This document shows positions 37,042 to 50,003 of a stretch of DNA of 64,000 nucleotides, in pieces. The notes under the pieces are model-generated. The model was given only the letters and a program-made list of their open reading frames with translations. It was not told the DNA's origin and did no database searches. Origin of the DNA: Culex pipiens pallens (lineage: Eukaryota > Arthropoda > Insecta > Diptera > Culicidae); NCBI RefSeq assembly GCF_016801865.2, contig NC_068939.1:73150100-73214099 (forward strand), in the 5' to 3' direction. The translations under genes were made by a program, and so were the position numbers. Within the stretch, counting starts at the first letter, position 1. Each line of letters starts with the position of its first letter.

Positions 37042-40000
37042 GCTTAATTTGTATGAACTCAAGTCTCCGTACTGCTCTGCTGATAAGTACTTGTTTCGCA
37101 CAACCAGACCCGAAGTACAGAAGTCGAACGCGTAAATTCACACATCGCACGCGCATTGCGAGCGTGGAATGTTTGCTTCTTGTCATTTTTGGTTCAACTG
37201 GTTTTTGCTGCTGCCACCGTTTGGCTGACAAATTATGCCCCCCGGGGGAAATGCAACATGGTCGTCACCGGATCGATTCGTGGAACACCTCTCAGTTCAA
37301 TACAAGTTTTTGGCGATTCACCGCGGGCGTTTTTGGCGAGGTTTGAAAAATTTGGTAGCTATAGGTTTTGGACGAGATTAGCATAATTAAATGTCGTGAA
37401 TGAATTACGACTGGATTGGAACTTGGGCAGCAGGTTATCCCTAAAATACGTGTATGTTTATGATCAGAAATATTTGAATGCACCCGGTTGTCACACTGGA
37501 ATTTTAGCATAGAATGATTGACAATTGCGGAAATAAACTAATTGTCACAAGATTGAAAAAAAAAATCAAATTTACGAGAGGGACAAACACTTAAAAAAAT
37601 TGCCTATGAAAATTTTGTGAATAATGTATTTATATTCTCGATTCTCACGAACATAAGAACACGTAACAAATTGAATATTTGTCTTTAAATTTTCAACAAT
37701 CCTCCAGTAGAATTCATCAACATTCCTAGGAAGTGTTCCAAGTGTGCACCGTTCAATTGCATTCCTGGTCGGCATCCTTTGAACGCTCGCGCTATAAGAA
37801 AAAAAAAGATCTCCCAAAATTCCCGTTCCCAGATCTGCGTTCACACGACCTCCGGCATGACCTGCAACTTACGCTCTACTAAGCCAAACTCTTCAAAGCG
37901 GCACTTTTTTATCCTAGTCACACGCACTAATAAGGACAAATTTGTGGTTTTTACACGACTCTAAATGCACTTTACATCGCGTAATGCGTTTTTCCCATGA
38001 ATGTCGTTTGAAAAACAGGTCCTGCCGGGCTGATTAGCATATACTTAGGAATCAATTAGAATGGCGCGACACCGCACAGCTAAGGCAGTTAATTTCAAGT
38101 GATTTTTTAAAAACTCTTCTGGAGACTCTTCAAGAATCGAAAAAAGAATCCTCCTTTGAACGAAACCGCCCACGCCTCAAGTTGAGACTTCCGACTTTTC
38201 CGTAATTTCATGTTTGTTTTATGAACTCCTCCGTTATGCCGACTTCGCTATTCTAGACACTGTTCATCAATCACCTATTTCCCCGTCCAGAACCTCCAAC
38301 CAGGTAGAACCAATTTAAGGACCCGCAACTAAAGTGTTGTTAGTTTTTCGATTCTCTACCGCAATATCGGGCTTTTGCAAAGTCATAATTACGGTCATCT
38401 CACTCACTCTCTTAGAAGCCGTCATCTTTTTTTCCTTTCCGGGGATCATCCCATCCGATCCGGATCGGATCGGACTGGCCGCCATCATCTAATGGATATA
38501 GAGGCTCGGTACCACCCAGAAGACTAGAGGGGGAAAGGGTGTTGCTCACTTGGAAGTTAAAATTAGGAAAAAATAATATTTTTGATTTGTGTCCAACTTT
38601 ACTTAACCCTCTACACCCAACGCCACCTAGTCAAAAGTCCATGTTCAATAAGGTGATAATAAAAAATCGACATTAGGGATACCCTCTGTCTCGATTTCTT
38701 AGGCAAAAATAGATATCTGTGTCAATTTTGAGTCAAATCGATTAAAGTTTCGGGGTCGCTATTGATCAGGGATGGAATAATCGCAAAACTATCAATTTTG
38801 CTTGCGAACTTTCTTCACGCGCGAAAGAGAGAGGAGGCAAATCACGCAAAATAAAATCGCTCCCGAAATTCTCAAAAAAAAAATCAATCTGCTGATGATT
38901 TTTTGTGAATTTCCTTGTCAGCACCACTTAAAATCATTTATTTGACTTTGTTTACACACATTGCCCATCTACTAAATGTGGCAGGTCAATTTTCGACGTG
39001 TGACGTTATACTTGCAAGTGTAGTAGTGAAAAAGATGTTCCACCGAATAATCAAGATGATGATTTTTTTAAATTCCTTTTACCGATCTTTCGTGCGCGAG
39101 AGAGGAGAGCCATGCTCCCTTCGGATTTTTTTCTCTTGATGAACGTCCAAAGATTTTCTTTTGATTATGATTATTCCATCGCTGATTGATTGTTGAAGTT
39201 TATATGAGGTAAAACGCGAACATTTATTTATATATGGACATATGGAGAAACATTGTTTTGGTATTTCTCACGGTAGTCTCACGCAAAATGGTCCAAGTGT
39301 GAAAAATAAAAAAATGTGCTCTAACATGGTTAAAACTGCTATCCCAATTCGCCCTGATGTAACATTTAAATTGAAAAAAATGTGAAATTAAGATTTTTTA
39401 TATATCTTTAAATAACATGCAATATTGCGTTTAATTTGAAACGCATTGTAAAATTACATGAAAAAGCCAGCCCTCTGGCACCACTGTAAACGTCTTGAAC
39501 GTTTGACAGTCACCAAAACCTCGAAGAGCCCACGCATTAGTATGTGTGAAGAGCCCACCATCAACAAAGCTTTGGATGAAGTAGTATTGGTGTATTCTGA
39601 TTGTTTACATCAAAATAGGGAAATGGCGAACGCGAAAGAGGTTAACCAAAAATAATATTTTGGTGTAAATTTTTTACAAAATTCGGTTGAAGTGGTCACG
39701 CGAGTGGTCCTGTTTATCTAGGGCAGATTTCCGGACATATTATGTGTGTGTATGAGGCCGGAGTCGAAGGAGCTCTTGAATCGGATGGCGGGATGAGCAG
39801 CCGGAGAAGCAGGAGTAGTTTTAACCAATTTAAAGCAAAAATCCGATTCGACCGGGAAAATCTGGGACCGGGGATTGAAAATTTCCACTCGGAAGTAACA
39901 TTCTTTAAAGAGTCCTGGACATGCAGCAAGTGTAACGTGTGAAAAAGAACATAATTTGAAAAACTTCTCTGCACTTTGTTTATTTTTCAAAATCTGACAG

Positions 40001-40121
40001 TAGACACCGTGGTTTTCTTCTTTGTTTTCTTGATGTTCGCTATCGAATGTTTTGGTTTCATAAACATGGCGGCAGTGACAGAGGGCTGGAAAAAGCAGTA
40101 AATTTATAGCCTCACTTTTTT
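37042..40121. other. Mixed non-coding DNA with weak exon-like pieces
   Basis: 37090-37360 and 37570-37960 are GC-richer and have exon-like composition. 37087-37386 is open without an ATG near its start. 38130-38540 looks single-copy. 38607 onward is one end of the CCCTCTAC MITE family next to TTAA (38603-38606). Frames at 39458-39655 and 39742-39942 are unrecognised. Confidence 0.35.
37572..37791 (-). CDS. Candidate orphan exon, unknown
   Basis: On the minus strand, a strong acceptor (nine T then CTTATAG, AG at 37793-37792) precedes an open frame of about 72 codons ending at a stop at 37572. It contains a varied, non-low-complexity segment with a CTLG motif, YWR and VTCSYVREN. I do not recognise the family and found no partner exons. 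It may be a decayed gene or transposon fragment. Confidence 0.2.
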
Positions 40122-40123
40122 AC

Positions 40124-40670
40124 TGAGCGAGTCCACGGACCGCACCAATCTGCCTGAAATTTTCAGGGGTTGTTTGAACATACTAGTATCTGGCCAAAAT
40201 ATGAGCACTCTAGGTCAACAGGAAGTGGGGCAAATCGGGAAACAAAGTTTGAAGGTTCAAAACCTTTAAAAATCTTAAAAAGGCTATAACTTAGGCAAAA
40301 TTCAACTTAATTTCAAAACTCAAAATGCATCTGAAAGTGCTTAAAAAATGCAACAAAATACAGGGAGAAGCATCCCATTTGGATGAATCTAGAGGGAGCT
40401 ATTGGCATTTTAGTGAAAAAATAGCATAATTTTCAAACTCAAATAAAAAAGTGTTTCATCCAGATATCAAATCGGTTCGACCTGCATTTTAACCCTTTCG
40501 ACATCCAATTTAACCCTTTAAAACCCTTTTGCCCCTCTTCCCGTTGACCTAAAGTGCTCATATTTTGGCCAGATGCTAGTTTTATATGTACAAACAACCC
40601 CTGAAAATTTCAGGCAGATTGCTGAGATCGATGCGAAATGGGTATGCTTTGCTCGTGGACTCGCTCTTAA
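40124..40670. mobile_element. GAGCGAGTCCACG foldback family, internally deleted copy
   Basis: Same ends and subterminal sequence as 12917-14283 but only about 547 bp, because most of both inner arms and the loop are missing. Right flank CTCTTAA keeps the TTAA; the left flank has decayed to TTAC. Confidence 0.7.
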
Positions 40671-40905
40671 TTCTTCTGATAGTTGGAGTCTTTTTCAAAA
40701 CCTGTCAATGAAACTGTATAAAAATTTGGCAAGCAGCACTTTCAGCCGGCTAAACATTTTAATCTATTTTCAAAAATCAAACATGTTGAACTATCTTTTT
40801 TTCTGAAAATCAACAAATAAAGTCGATTTTAATGATCTTCTTGATAAATTGTGCACGATGGTGCAAAATTTGGTTTAGGAGTTTTTTTTTTTTTAAATAA
40901 ATTTA

Positions 40906-43194
40906 GGGGAAGGTGGGGCAAGAAGACCATATGGGACAAGAGGAACAATCGTTCGTACGGACGTAATTTTTACAATTTTGATTATTTCCAGTATGAGGAA
41001 TTGTTGCTAGCAATGTAATTAGCTGATTCTACTAACACATAACCGCCATGACGTAAACGCCACGGGGCATAAGATTTAATGAAGTTTTTTTTCAAAACAT
41101 TTGTTTTCTTTTAATATTTGGAAAGTACAAAATAAGGCTTAGGGTTTGTTTTAAGGCTCATTTTATCAAAATACAATTTTTCCTAGATCAGTAGTATCCC
41201 TACCAATGACTTTGAACTATTATAAAGTATGATTTAAGAGCGAGTCCACGAGCAAAGCATACCCATCTCGCATTGACCTCACCAATCTGCCTGAAATTTT
41301 CAGGGGTTGTTTGTACATATAAAACTAGCATCTGGTCAAAATATGAGCACTCTAGGTCAACGGGAAGTGGGGCAAATCGGGACACAAAGTTGGAAGGTTC
41401 AAAAACGTCAAAAATCTTAAAAAGCTATAACTTAGGCAAAATTCAATTTATTTTCAAAATTCAAAATGCATCTGAAAGGGCTTAAAAAATGCAACAAAAT
41501 GCAGGGTAGAGCATCCCAATTGGTTAAATCTAAAGGGAGTTATTGGCATTTTAGTGAAAAAATAGCATAATTTTCAAACTCAAATAAAAAAGTGTTCCAT
41601 CCAGATATCAACTCGGTTCGACCTGCAGCTTGTAGGGGACATCTGGGACTACCATCTGAGACTGAGAACGCTTTGGGTAAGGCAGTTTAACATATTAAAT
41701 AGACACTTTTACTTTTAGTGAATTTTTTGGTTGTACATTTTTGCTCGGGGGACCCCTTAGATCCCATTTTCTGGTGATAATTTTATCATATTCGTGTTCC
41801 TGAGACAATTTTACAATAGAAACATGCATAAAAATGTTTATTTTCATCCATTTTAACCCTTTAAAAAATGAAAGTTAAAAAAATCTTCGATTCACATTTA
41901 TTGAAAATCAAGTTCGTTTCCAAGGATACTAGATGACACCAGAAAAAGCAGCTTCTTATTTTTTTTTAACTTTCATTTTTTAAAGGGCTCAAATGGATCA
42001 AAATAAACATTTTTATGCATGTTTCTATTGTGAAATTGTCTCAGGAACACGAATATGATGAAATTATCACCGGAAAATTTGATCTAAGGGGTCCCCCGAG
42101 CAAAAATGTACAACCAAAAAATTCACTAAAAGTAAAAGTGTCTATTTAATATGTTAAACTGCCTTACCCAAAGCGTTCTCAGTCTCAGATGGTAGTCCCA
42201 GATGTCCCCTACAAGCTGCAGGTCGAACCGAGTTGATATCTGGATGGAACACTTTTTTATTTGAGTTTGAAAATTATGCTATTTTTTCACTAAAATGCCA
42301 ATAAATCCCTTTAGATTTAACCAATTGGAATGCTCTACCCTGCATTTTGTTGCATTTTTTAAGCCCTTTCAGATGCATTTTGAATTTTGAAAATAAATTG
42401 AATTTTGCCTAAGTTATAGCCTTTTTAAGATTTTTGACGTTTTTGAACCTTCAAACATTGTGTCCCGATTTGCCCCACTTCCCGTTGACCTAGAGTGCTC
42501 ATATTTTGGCCAGATGCTAGTTTTATATGTACAAACAACCCCTAAAAATTTCAGGCAGATTGGTGAGGTCCAAACGACGTCCCATACAAAGGGGTATGCC
42601 CTGTTCGTGGACCCGCTCTTAACCATTGGTTATTTTTGTTGAGAGCTTCTAAAAAATCTTGTTCAGGTGGGGCAAGTCTACCATATTGATTTTTATTATG
42701 GAAAAAAATACGAATTGCTGCAACAACATATATTATTGCGAAATAAATACACAAAAGTACTTAAAAAGTGATAAACAATTGTTAAAAAAATTGTCCATAC
42801 AAAATATTGTGATATTATGAAAATTCATTATGTATCACCTAAATCTTTTTTTTTTGCAAGAACGATCATTTTTTTTTGTAAAATATTATTATTTAATCTA
42901 AAAATGAAAGAAACGTTTCAAATACATTCTAATCGGATGTATCTAAGTGATAACAGTTGAATTGTTTGCAAATTAACATGTTGTTTCATGCATTGTTCCT
43001 CTTGCCCCACTAGTTCAAACTAGTCAAATCAATTTTTTACATTTAAAAACAGGATTTTTTTAAAACTTGTTCTATCAAAGGCTTAGTCAAGACCTGGAAT
43101 ATGATGATTATAAAAAAATCCGACAGATTTTTTAACGTTTTTAATGGATTATAACGAGCATTTCCTCAACTGGTTACACTTGCCCACTTTGCCC
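40906..43194. mobile_element. TA-flanked GTGGGGCAAG element, copy 2, interrupted
   Basis: Starts GGGGAAGGTGGGGCAAG and ends TTGCCCACTTTGCCC. Flanked by TA at 40904-40905 and 43195-43196. Without the nested 41238-42618 insert it aligns end to end with 4322-5256. Confidence 0.8.
41238..42618. mobile_element. TTAA foldback MITE, GAGCGAGTCCACG family, copy 3 (nested)
   Basis: A 1381-bp palindrome flanked by TTAA at 41234-41237 and 42619-42622, inserted in the GTGGGGCAAG element. The uninterrupted element at 4322-5256 carries the empty site, with a single TTTAAA context near 4650. The central loop is in the opposite orientation to that of copy 1. Confidence 0.9.
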
Positions 43195-43196
43195 TA

Positions 43197-44383
43197 TGTT
43201 TTTGGATTATGCTAAAAATCCACGTTTTCTTTACAAAAAAAATCCCTGCAAAATCATTTTTCACTTAGTGCAGTTTTTTTGCAATCATTAAAAAATATCA
43301 TTTTGTAAAAAAAAATCTTTTTGCGGTACTGTACTGAGTTTCACGTCTTTTCCAGTTAAGCAATGTGTTCTAAATAGTTTACAGTCGATTTTACATCTTT
43401 TTTTTTATGAAAATTTTGAATTTTCAGACAATTTTTTTCCAATTCATTTTTTGTGTAACAATTGTTAAGTTAAGTTAATTTTGACCGTTTCAAATTATAA
43501 TCACAGATTTTAGAAAAAAGACCAAACTCAAGTGACCACCCTGCTCTCAAACAGCCTCCCACTTCAGGAGATACCTCTATCTCGAGCACGCCGAGAGATT
43601 GAGAGAGGTGGCGCCCATATGGTCTCTCCTGAAGGTTTGACCCCAGGTTAGGGGCGGGCCACGACGGCACTGCTGACTGGCGGCGGCGGCGGCCGCCTTC
43701 TGGTGCCATGTTCATCACGTCCAACCCAGGAACGAGGTTGGTTTGGCCTGTGCGTTGGAAATTGATGGCCCTCCCGGCAACAGCCTCGTCGAAACTCACA
43801 GCCAGAAGAGAGAATTTTAACAATTATTGGATAATAAGGTAATTTCGACTTGTGAATGGCTTATGAAGTCGAGACCCCCCAAGGATTTTCCGGACGTTTT
43901 TTTTTTCCTCCTCCATTTTCTCTGTTTGTTCAGCAAAGATGATGATGATGATGATCGTGGATGGTAAATGAGAGGGATTGACCCTTTTTACGGACCTCTT
44001 GACTGCGCAGACGCCCTGCTGGTGTCTCTCTTCCGTTTTGCGTGTTTTACGAAGAAAAAGTGCGTGAAGTTTGCAGTTGATGAGTTTCGAAAGCTTGCAG
44101 GGCGAATGACTTATAGTCCCGAAGATCATCGTGGCGTTACTACATTGGGAGAACTTATTCATTGATAAAGATCTAAAGTCTGGCGGTATTGTTTGTGATG
44201 CAGATTTTACCTTCATTTAGAAAATCAGGCGTAATAAGCAATGTTTAAAATTGTACGATATCGAACAGCAGTGATTATTTTCTTAAGTCCTACTTTTCTG
44301 TTTCCCGCGTATCAAAGAACCTTTTGTTAAGATATAACACATTATTTGAGAATGTTTTCTTAAGTATCACGTATTTTTCCGAT
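43197..44383. other. Non-coding; GC-rich block at 43500-43830
   Basis: 43500-43830 contains imperfect inverted words (CTTCAGGAGATACC / GGTCTCTCCTGAAGG) and a 117-codon minus-strand frame with no recognised domain. A (GAT)n tract lies near 43938-43955. Nothing supports a gene. Confidence 0.35.
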
Positions 44384-44387
44384 ATGT

Positions 44388-45028
44388 CGTCAGCTGTGTG
44401 CTATCTTGTGACATAGACCATTTTGGTCGAAAATGAGTTAATGATGACGTTTTGCTATACTTAACAAACACTACAAGATGCTTTAACCCGATTTTGGAAA
44501 CTCGCTTCCGTTTCCCGGATATCGCAATACACACTTGTGACATAGACCAATTTATCATCAAAATGATCGTGCACACTTGTGACACGTCATACATGTTGTT
44601 GGAAAATGTGGAAAAATTTTCTTGTTTTTCACAAATTTATGTTGATACACACTTTCTTAAAGCAATGCAATCTTTTGTTTTTGAAAATATACTGATTAAG
44701 TCGGTTAAACTATTGATTTGAGCTTATTTTAGTTTGTATGGGAATTCTGTGCACACTTGTGACACGTAGTACAATTTTACTTTCGAAACACACTTGTGAC
44801 ACGTGCTTTTCAGGTTTTTGATTACATAATTTTCTGTATCTTTTAACTGGTGTAACCAAATCAGTTGAAACTTGGAGCGATTGTTAAGCGATAGTATACG
44901 AACCGATTGCTTCAAAAGATTTGGCTCTACCATTCATAGTTTTGAAATTATTTATTATCAAACTTTAAAAATCGATTTTCTCGAATACTACTGAATGGTC
45001 GTTGTCACAAGATAGCACACAGCTGACG
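44388..45028. mobile_element. CGTCAGCTGTG-ended element, short copy (641 bp)
   Basis: The ends CGTCAGCTGTGTGCTATCTT and its complement are flanked by the 4-mer ATGT at 44384-44387 and 45029-45032. The interior carries repeated CACACTTGTGACA motifs (for example near 44533, 44575, 44754 and 44789). Its right half is an inverted copy of 45184-45490; its left end matches the right end of the large element at 50353. Confidence 0.75.
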
Positions 45029-45943
45029 ATGTGTTCATTTTCAAATTTCTACGCAGGCTCAACTCGAGGGGAAGTATTAAGTTTGGGGTCTCCAGAAACA
45101 CGTGCAATTTGAATTTTTCAAAAATATTCAGACAAGGCCAAAGTTTGTATGGAGAATTAGTGCTGTTCGGTTCTCCTACATATCGTCAGCTGTGTGCTAT
45201 CTTGTGACATAGACCATTTGGTACTTTTCGAGAAAAACGATTTTTAAAGTTTGAGGTTGAATATTTTCACAACAATACATGATAAACTATTTTTGAATAC
45301 AGCGATCTGTTCGTATACTATCGATGAACAAACGCTCCAAGTATGGACTAATTTAGTGAAACCTACTAAAAGTTACAGTATAAAATGTAACTAAAAATCT
45401 GAAAAGCACGTGTCACAAGTGTGTTTTGAAAGTAAAAATGTACTACGTGTCACAAGTGTGCACAGAATTCCCATACAAAATTAAATAAGCTCAAATCAAT
45501 AGTTTAGTTAAGTTAAACAATAGTTTTTGAAATTTTTATGATAAGATTACCTTGAAACAACGGTAAGCAATCAAAATGTTTAGAAAACGAGGAATTTTTT
45601 TTCGCTTTTTCGAAGTTTTCCACGATTTTTTAATGAGTAATAATAAAAATTCTCTTAAATTATCTAAAATATTTTAAAAAATATTAAAATAAGCTCAATC
45701 CAAAAAAAAATGAGTCATATTCATAGTAGTGCAATTAAATAAAATATCAGAAAATGATGAAAATCAAGGAAAACCAAAGATTTTCCCATGGCAAACACAA
45801 AATCCATGATGGAAAATTAAATCATTCAAGACACAAACCTTTTTCAGATTTATAGCACGTTCTGTAAATCACCGTGTCACAAGAGTGCACTTCAAATAAA
45901 TGAAGAACATGTACTACGTGTCACAAAAGAGTTTCAAAGGGAT

Positions 45944-47479
45944 TATGGTCGTTGTCACAAGAGTGCCACCAATATGTTGATGGGTTTGTATGGTCGTTGT
46001 CACAAGTGTGCAACAAATATTACAATGGTAGTTTGTATGGTCGTTGTCACAAGTGTGCAATGAATATTTTGGTAGGAGTTTGTATGGTCGTTGTCACAAG
46101 TGTGCCACGAATATTTTGGTAGGAGTTTGTATGGTCGTTGTCACAAGTGTGCCACGAATATTTTGGTAGGAGTTTGTATAGTCGTTGTCACAAGTGTGCC
46201 ACGAATATTTTGGTAGGAGTTTGTATGGTCGTTGTCACAAGTGTGCCACGAATATTTTGGTAGAAGTTTGTATGGTCGTTGTCACAAGTGTGCCACGAAT
46301 ATTTTGGTAGGAGTTTGTATGGTCGTTGTCACAAGTGTGCCACGAATATTTTGGTAGGAGTTTGTATGGTCGTTGTCACAAGTGTGCCACGAATATTTTG
46401 GTAGAAGTTTGTATGGTCGTTGTCACAAGTGTGCCACGAATATTTTGGTAGGAGTTTGTATGGTCGTTGTCACAAGTGTGCCACGAATATTTTGGTAGAA
46501 GTTTGTATGGTCGTTGTCACAAGTGTGCCACGAATATTTTGGTAGGAGTTTGTATGGTCGTTGTCACAAGTGTGCCACGAATATTTTGGTAGGAGTTTGT
46601 ATGGTCGTTGTCACAAGTGTGCCACGAATATTTCGATGGAAGTTTGTATGGTCGTTGTCACAAGTGTGCAACAAATATTTTGATAGGAGTTTGTATGGTC
46701 GTTGTCACAAGTGTGCCACGAATATTTCGATGGAAGTTTGTATGGTCGTTGTCACAAGTGTGCAACAAATATTTTGATAGGAGTTTGTATGGTCGTTGTC
46801 ACAAGTGTGCTACGAATATTTTGATAGGAGTTTGTATGGTCGTTGTCACAAGTGTGCAACAAATATTTTGGTAGGAGTTTGTATGGTCGTTGTCACAAGT
46901 GTGCCACGAATATTTCGATGGAAGTTTGTATGGTCGTTGTCACAAGTGTGCCACGAATATTTTGGTAGGAGTTTGTATGGTCGTTGTCACAAGTGTGCAA
47001 CAAATATTTTGATAGGAGTTTGTATGGTCGTTGTCACAAGTGTGCTACGAATATTTTGATAGGAGTTTGCATGGTCGTTGTCACAAGTGTGCAACCAATA
47101 TTTTGATAGGAGTTTGTATGGTCGTTGTCACAAGTGTGCTACGAATATTTTGATAGGAGTTTGTATGGTCGTTGTCACAAGTGTGCAACAAATATTTTGA
47201 TAGGAGTTTGTATGGTCGTTGTCACAAGTGTGCAACAAATATTTTGATAGGAGTTTGTATGGTCGTTGTCACAAGTGTGCCACGAATATTTTGGTAGGAG
47301 TTTGTATGGTCGTTGTCACAAGTGTGCCACGAATATTTCGATGGAAGTTTGTATGGTCGTTGTCACAAGTGTGCAACAAATATTTTGATAGGAGTTTGTA
47401 TGGTCGTTGTCACAAGTGTGCCACGAATATTTTGGTAGGAGTTTGTATGGTCGTTGTCACAAGTGTGCCACCAATATAA
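45944..47479 (+). repeat. 47-bp tandem array, forward (~32 copies)
   Basis: The unit contains TATGGTCGTTGTCACAAGTG and then GCCACGAATATTTTGG or GCAACAAATATTTTGA. Because 47 is not divisible by 3, the array stays open in all three forward frames in turn and creates long artificial frames. Confidence 0.95.
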
Positions 47480-48133
47480 CATTCATTACACCGTAACATT
47501 CGTTACACCGTAGTATGGTCACACCGTAACATTGTTACACCGCAATATTCGTTACACCGCAGTATGGTTACACCGTAACATAGTAACACCGTAATATGAT
47601 TACACCGTAACATTGTTACACCGCAACATTCGTTATTTCGTAGTATGATGACACCGTACATTTGTTACACCACAACATTCGTTACACCGTTACATTCGTT
47701 ACACCGTTACATTCGTTACACCGTAACATTGTTACACCGTAACATTGTAACAACGTAACATTGTTACACCGCAACATTCGTTACACCGTAACATTTCTTC
47801 ACACCGTAGTTTGATTACTCTATAAAATTGTTACACCACAACATTGGTTACACCGTTAAATTCGTTACACCGTTACATTCGTTACACCGCTACACCACAT
47901 CATTCGTTACACCGTAACATTCGTTACACCGTAACATTCGTTACACCGTAACATTCGTTACACCGTAACATTCGTTACACCGTAGTATGGTCACACCGTA
48001 ACATTGTTACACCGCAATATTCGTTACACCGTAACAAAGTTACACCGTAATATGATTACACCGTAACAAAGTTACACCGTTATATTATTACACCGTTACA
48101 GTGTTACACCGTAATAGTCTTATACCGTAACAT
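47480..48133 (+). repeat. ~16-bp ACACCGTAACATTCGTT array, forward
   Basis: Degenerate tandem units of GTTACACCGTAACATT with variable spacing. The orientation flips at about 48133. Confidence 0.9.
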
Positions 48134-48984
48134 TATTACGGTGTAACGAATGCCACGGTGTAATGAATGCTACGAAGCAACGAATGTTGCGGTGTAACAA
48201 TGTTACGGTGTAACCAAACTAAGGTGTAACGAATGTTACGGTGAAACGATTGTTAAGCAGTAACGAATGTTACGTTAAAACGAATTTTGTGGTGTAACGA
48301 ATGTTGCGGTGTAACAATATTACGGTGTAACGAATGTAACTGTGTAACGAATGTAACGGTGTAACGAATGTTGTGGTGTTACAATGTTACGGTGTAATAA
48401 TATTACGGTGTAACTTTGTTACGGTGTAACCATATTACGGTGTAACTTTGTTACGGTGTAATCATATTACGGTATAACAATGTTACGGTGTGACCATACT
48501 ACGGTGTAACGAATGTTACGGTGTAACGAATGATGCGGTGTAACGGTGTAACGAATGTAACGGTGTTACGAATGTAACGGTGTAACGAATGTAACGGTGT
48601 AACCAATGTTGTGGTGTAACAATTTTATAGTGTAATCAAACTACGGTGTGAAGAAATGTTACGGTGTAACAATGTTACGTTGTTACAATGTTACGTTGTT
48701 ACAATGTTACGGTGTAACAATGTTACGGTGTAACAATGTTACGGTGTAACAATGTTACGGTGTAACAATGTTACGGTGTAACAATGTTACGGTGTAACGA
48801 ATGTAACGGTGTAACGAATGTTGTGGTGTAACAAGTGTACGGTGTAATCATACTACGAAATAACGAATGTTGCGGTGTAACAATGTTACGGTGTAATCAT
48901 ATTACGGTGTTACTATGTTACGGTGTAACCATACTGCGGTGTAACGAATATTGCGGTGTAACAATGTTACGGTGTAATGAATGT
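48134..48984 (-). repeat. ~16-bp array, inverted half
   Basis: The same unit as the preceding array, now reading GGTGTAACGAATGTTACG on the plus strand. Confidence 0.9.
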
Positions 48985-50003
48985 TATATTGGTGGCACAC
49001 TTGTGACAACGACCATACAAATCTCCATCAAAATATTGGTGGCACACTTGTGACAACCGCCATACAAATCTCCATCAAAATATTGGTGGCACACTTGTGA
49101 CAACGACCATACAAACTCCTACCAAAATATCCATTGCACACTTGTGACAACGACCATACAAACTCCTATCAAAATATTTGTTGCACACTTGTGACAACGA
49201 CCATACAAACTCCTACCAAAATATCCATTGCACACTTGTGACAATGACCATACAAACTCCTATCAAAATATTTGTTGCACACTTGTGACAACGACCATAC
49301 AAACTTCCATCGAAATTTTCGTGGCACACTTGTGACAACGACCATACAAACTCCTACCAAAATATCCATTGCACACTTGTGACAACGACCATACAAACTC
49401 CTATCAAAATATTTGTTGCACACTTGTGACAACGACCATACAAACTTCCATCGAAATTTTCGTGGCACACTTGTGACAACGACCATACAAACTCCTATCA
49501 AAATATTTGTTGCACACTTGTGACAACGACCATACAAACTCCTATCAAAATATCTGTTGCACACTTGTGACAACGACCATACAAACTCCTACCAAAATAT
49601 TCGTGGCACACTTGTGACAACGACCATACAAACTACCATTGAAATATTTGTTGCACACTTGTGACAACGACCATACAAACTCCTACCAAAATATTTGTTG
49701 CACACTTGTGACAACGACCATACAAACTCCTACCAAAATATCCATTGCACACTTGTGACAATGACCATACAAACTCCTATCAAAATATTTGTTGCACACT
49801 TGTGACAACGACCATACAAACTTCCATCGAAATTTTCGTGGCACACTTGTGACAACGACCATACAAACTCCTACCAAAATATTCGTGGCACACTTGTGAC
49901 AACGACCATACAAACTCCTATCAAAATATTTGTTGCACACTTGTGACAACGACCATACAAACCCATCAACATATTGGTGGTACTCTTGTGACAACGACCA
50001 TAA
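48985..50003 (-). repeat. 47-bp tandem array, inverted (~21 copies)
   Basis: Reverse complement of the 45944-47479 array. The outermost unit and its flank (CACAAGAGTRCCACCAATAT, then GTTGATGGGTTTG) match the left arm unit for unit at the edge, while copy number differs between arms. Confidence 0.95.

Noticed and set aside
43470..44216. 117- and 130-codon minus-strand frames
   Set aside because: No domain, no splice context, and the region contains inverted words and a (GAT)n tract; kept only as an unassigned block.
46514..47479. Open frames of 86-88 codons (and 134/103 codons on the minus strand at 49169-49994) repeating Cys/His-containing motifs
   Set aside because: They are the 47-bp tandem repeat read through. 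Because 47 is not a multiple of 3, all three frames open in turn; there is no start context, domain or codon bias.
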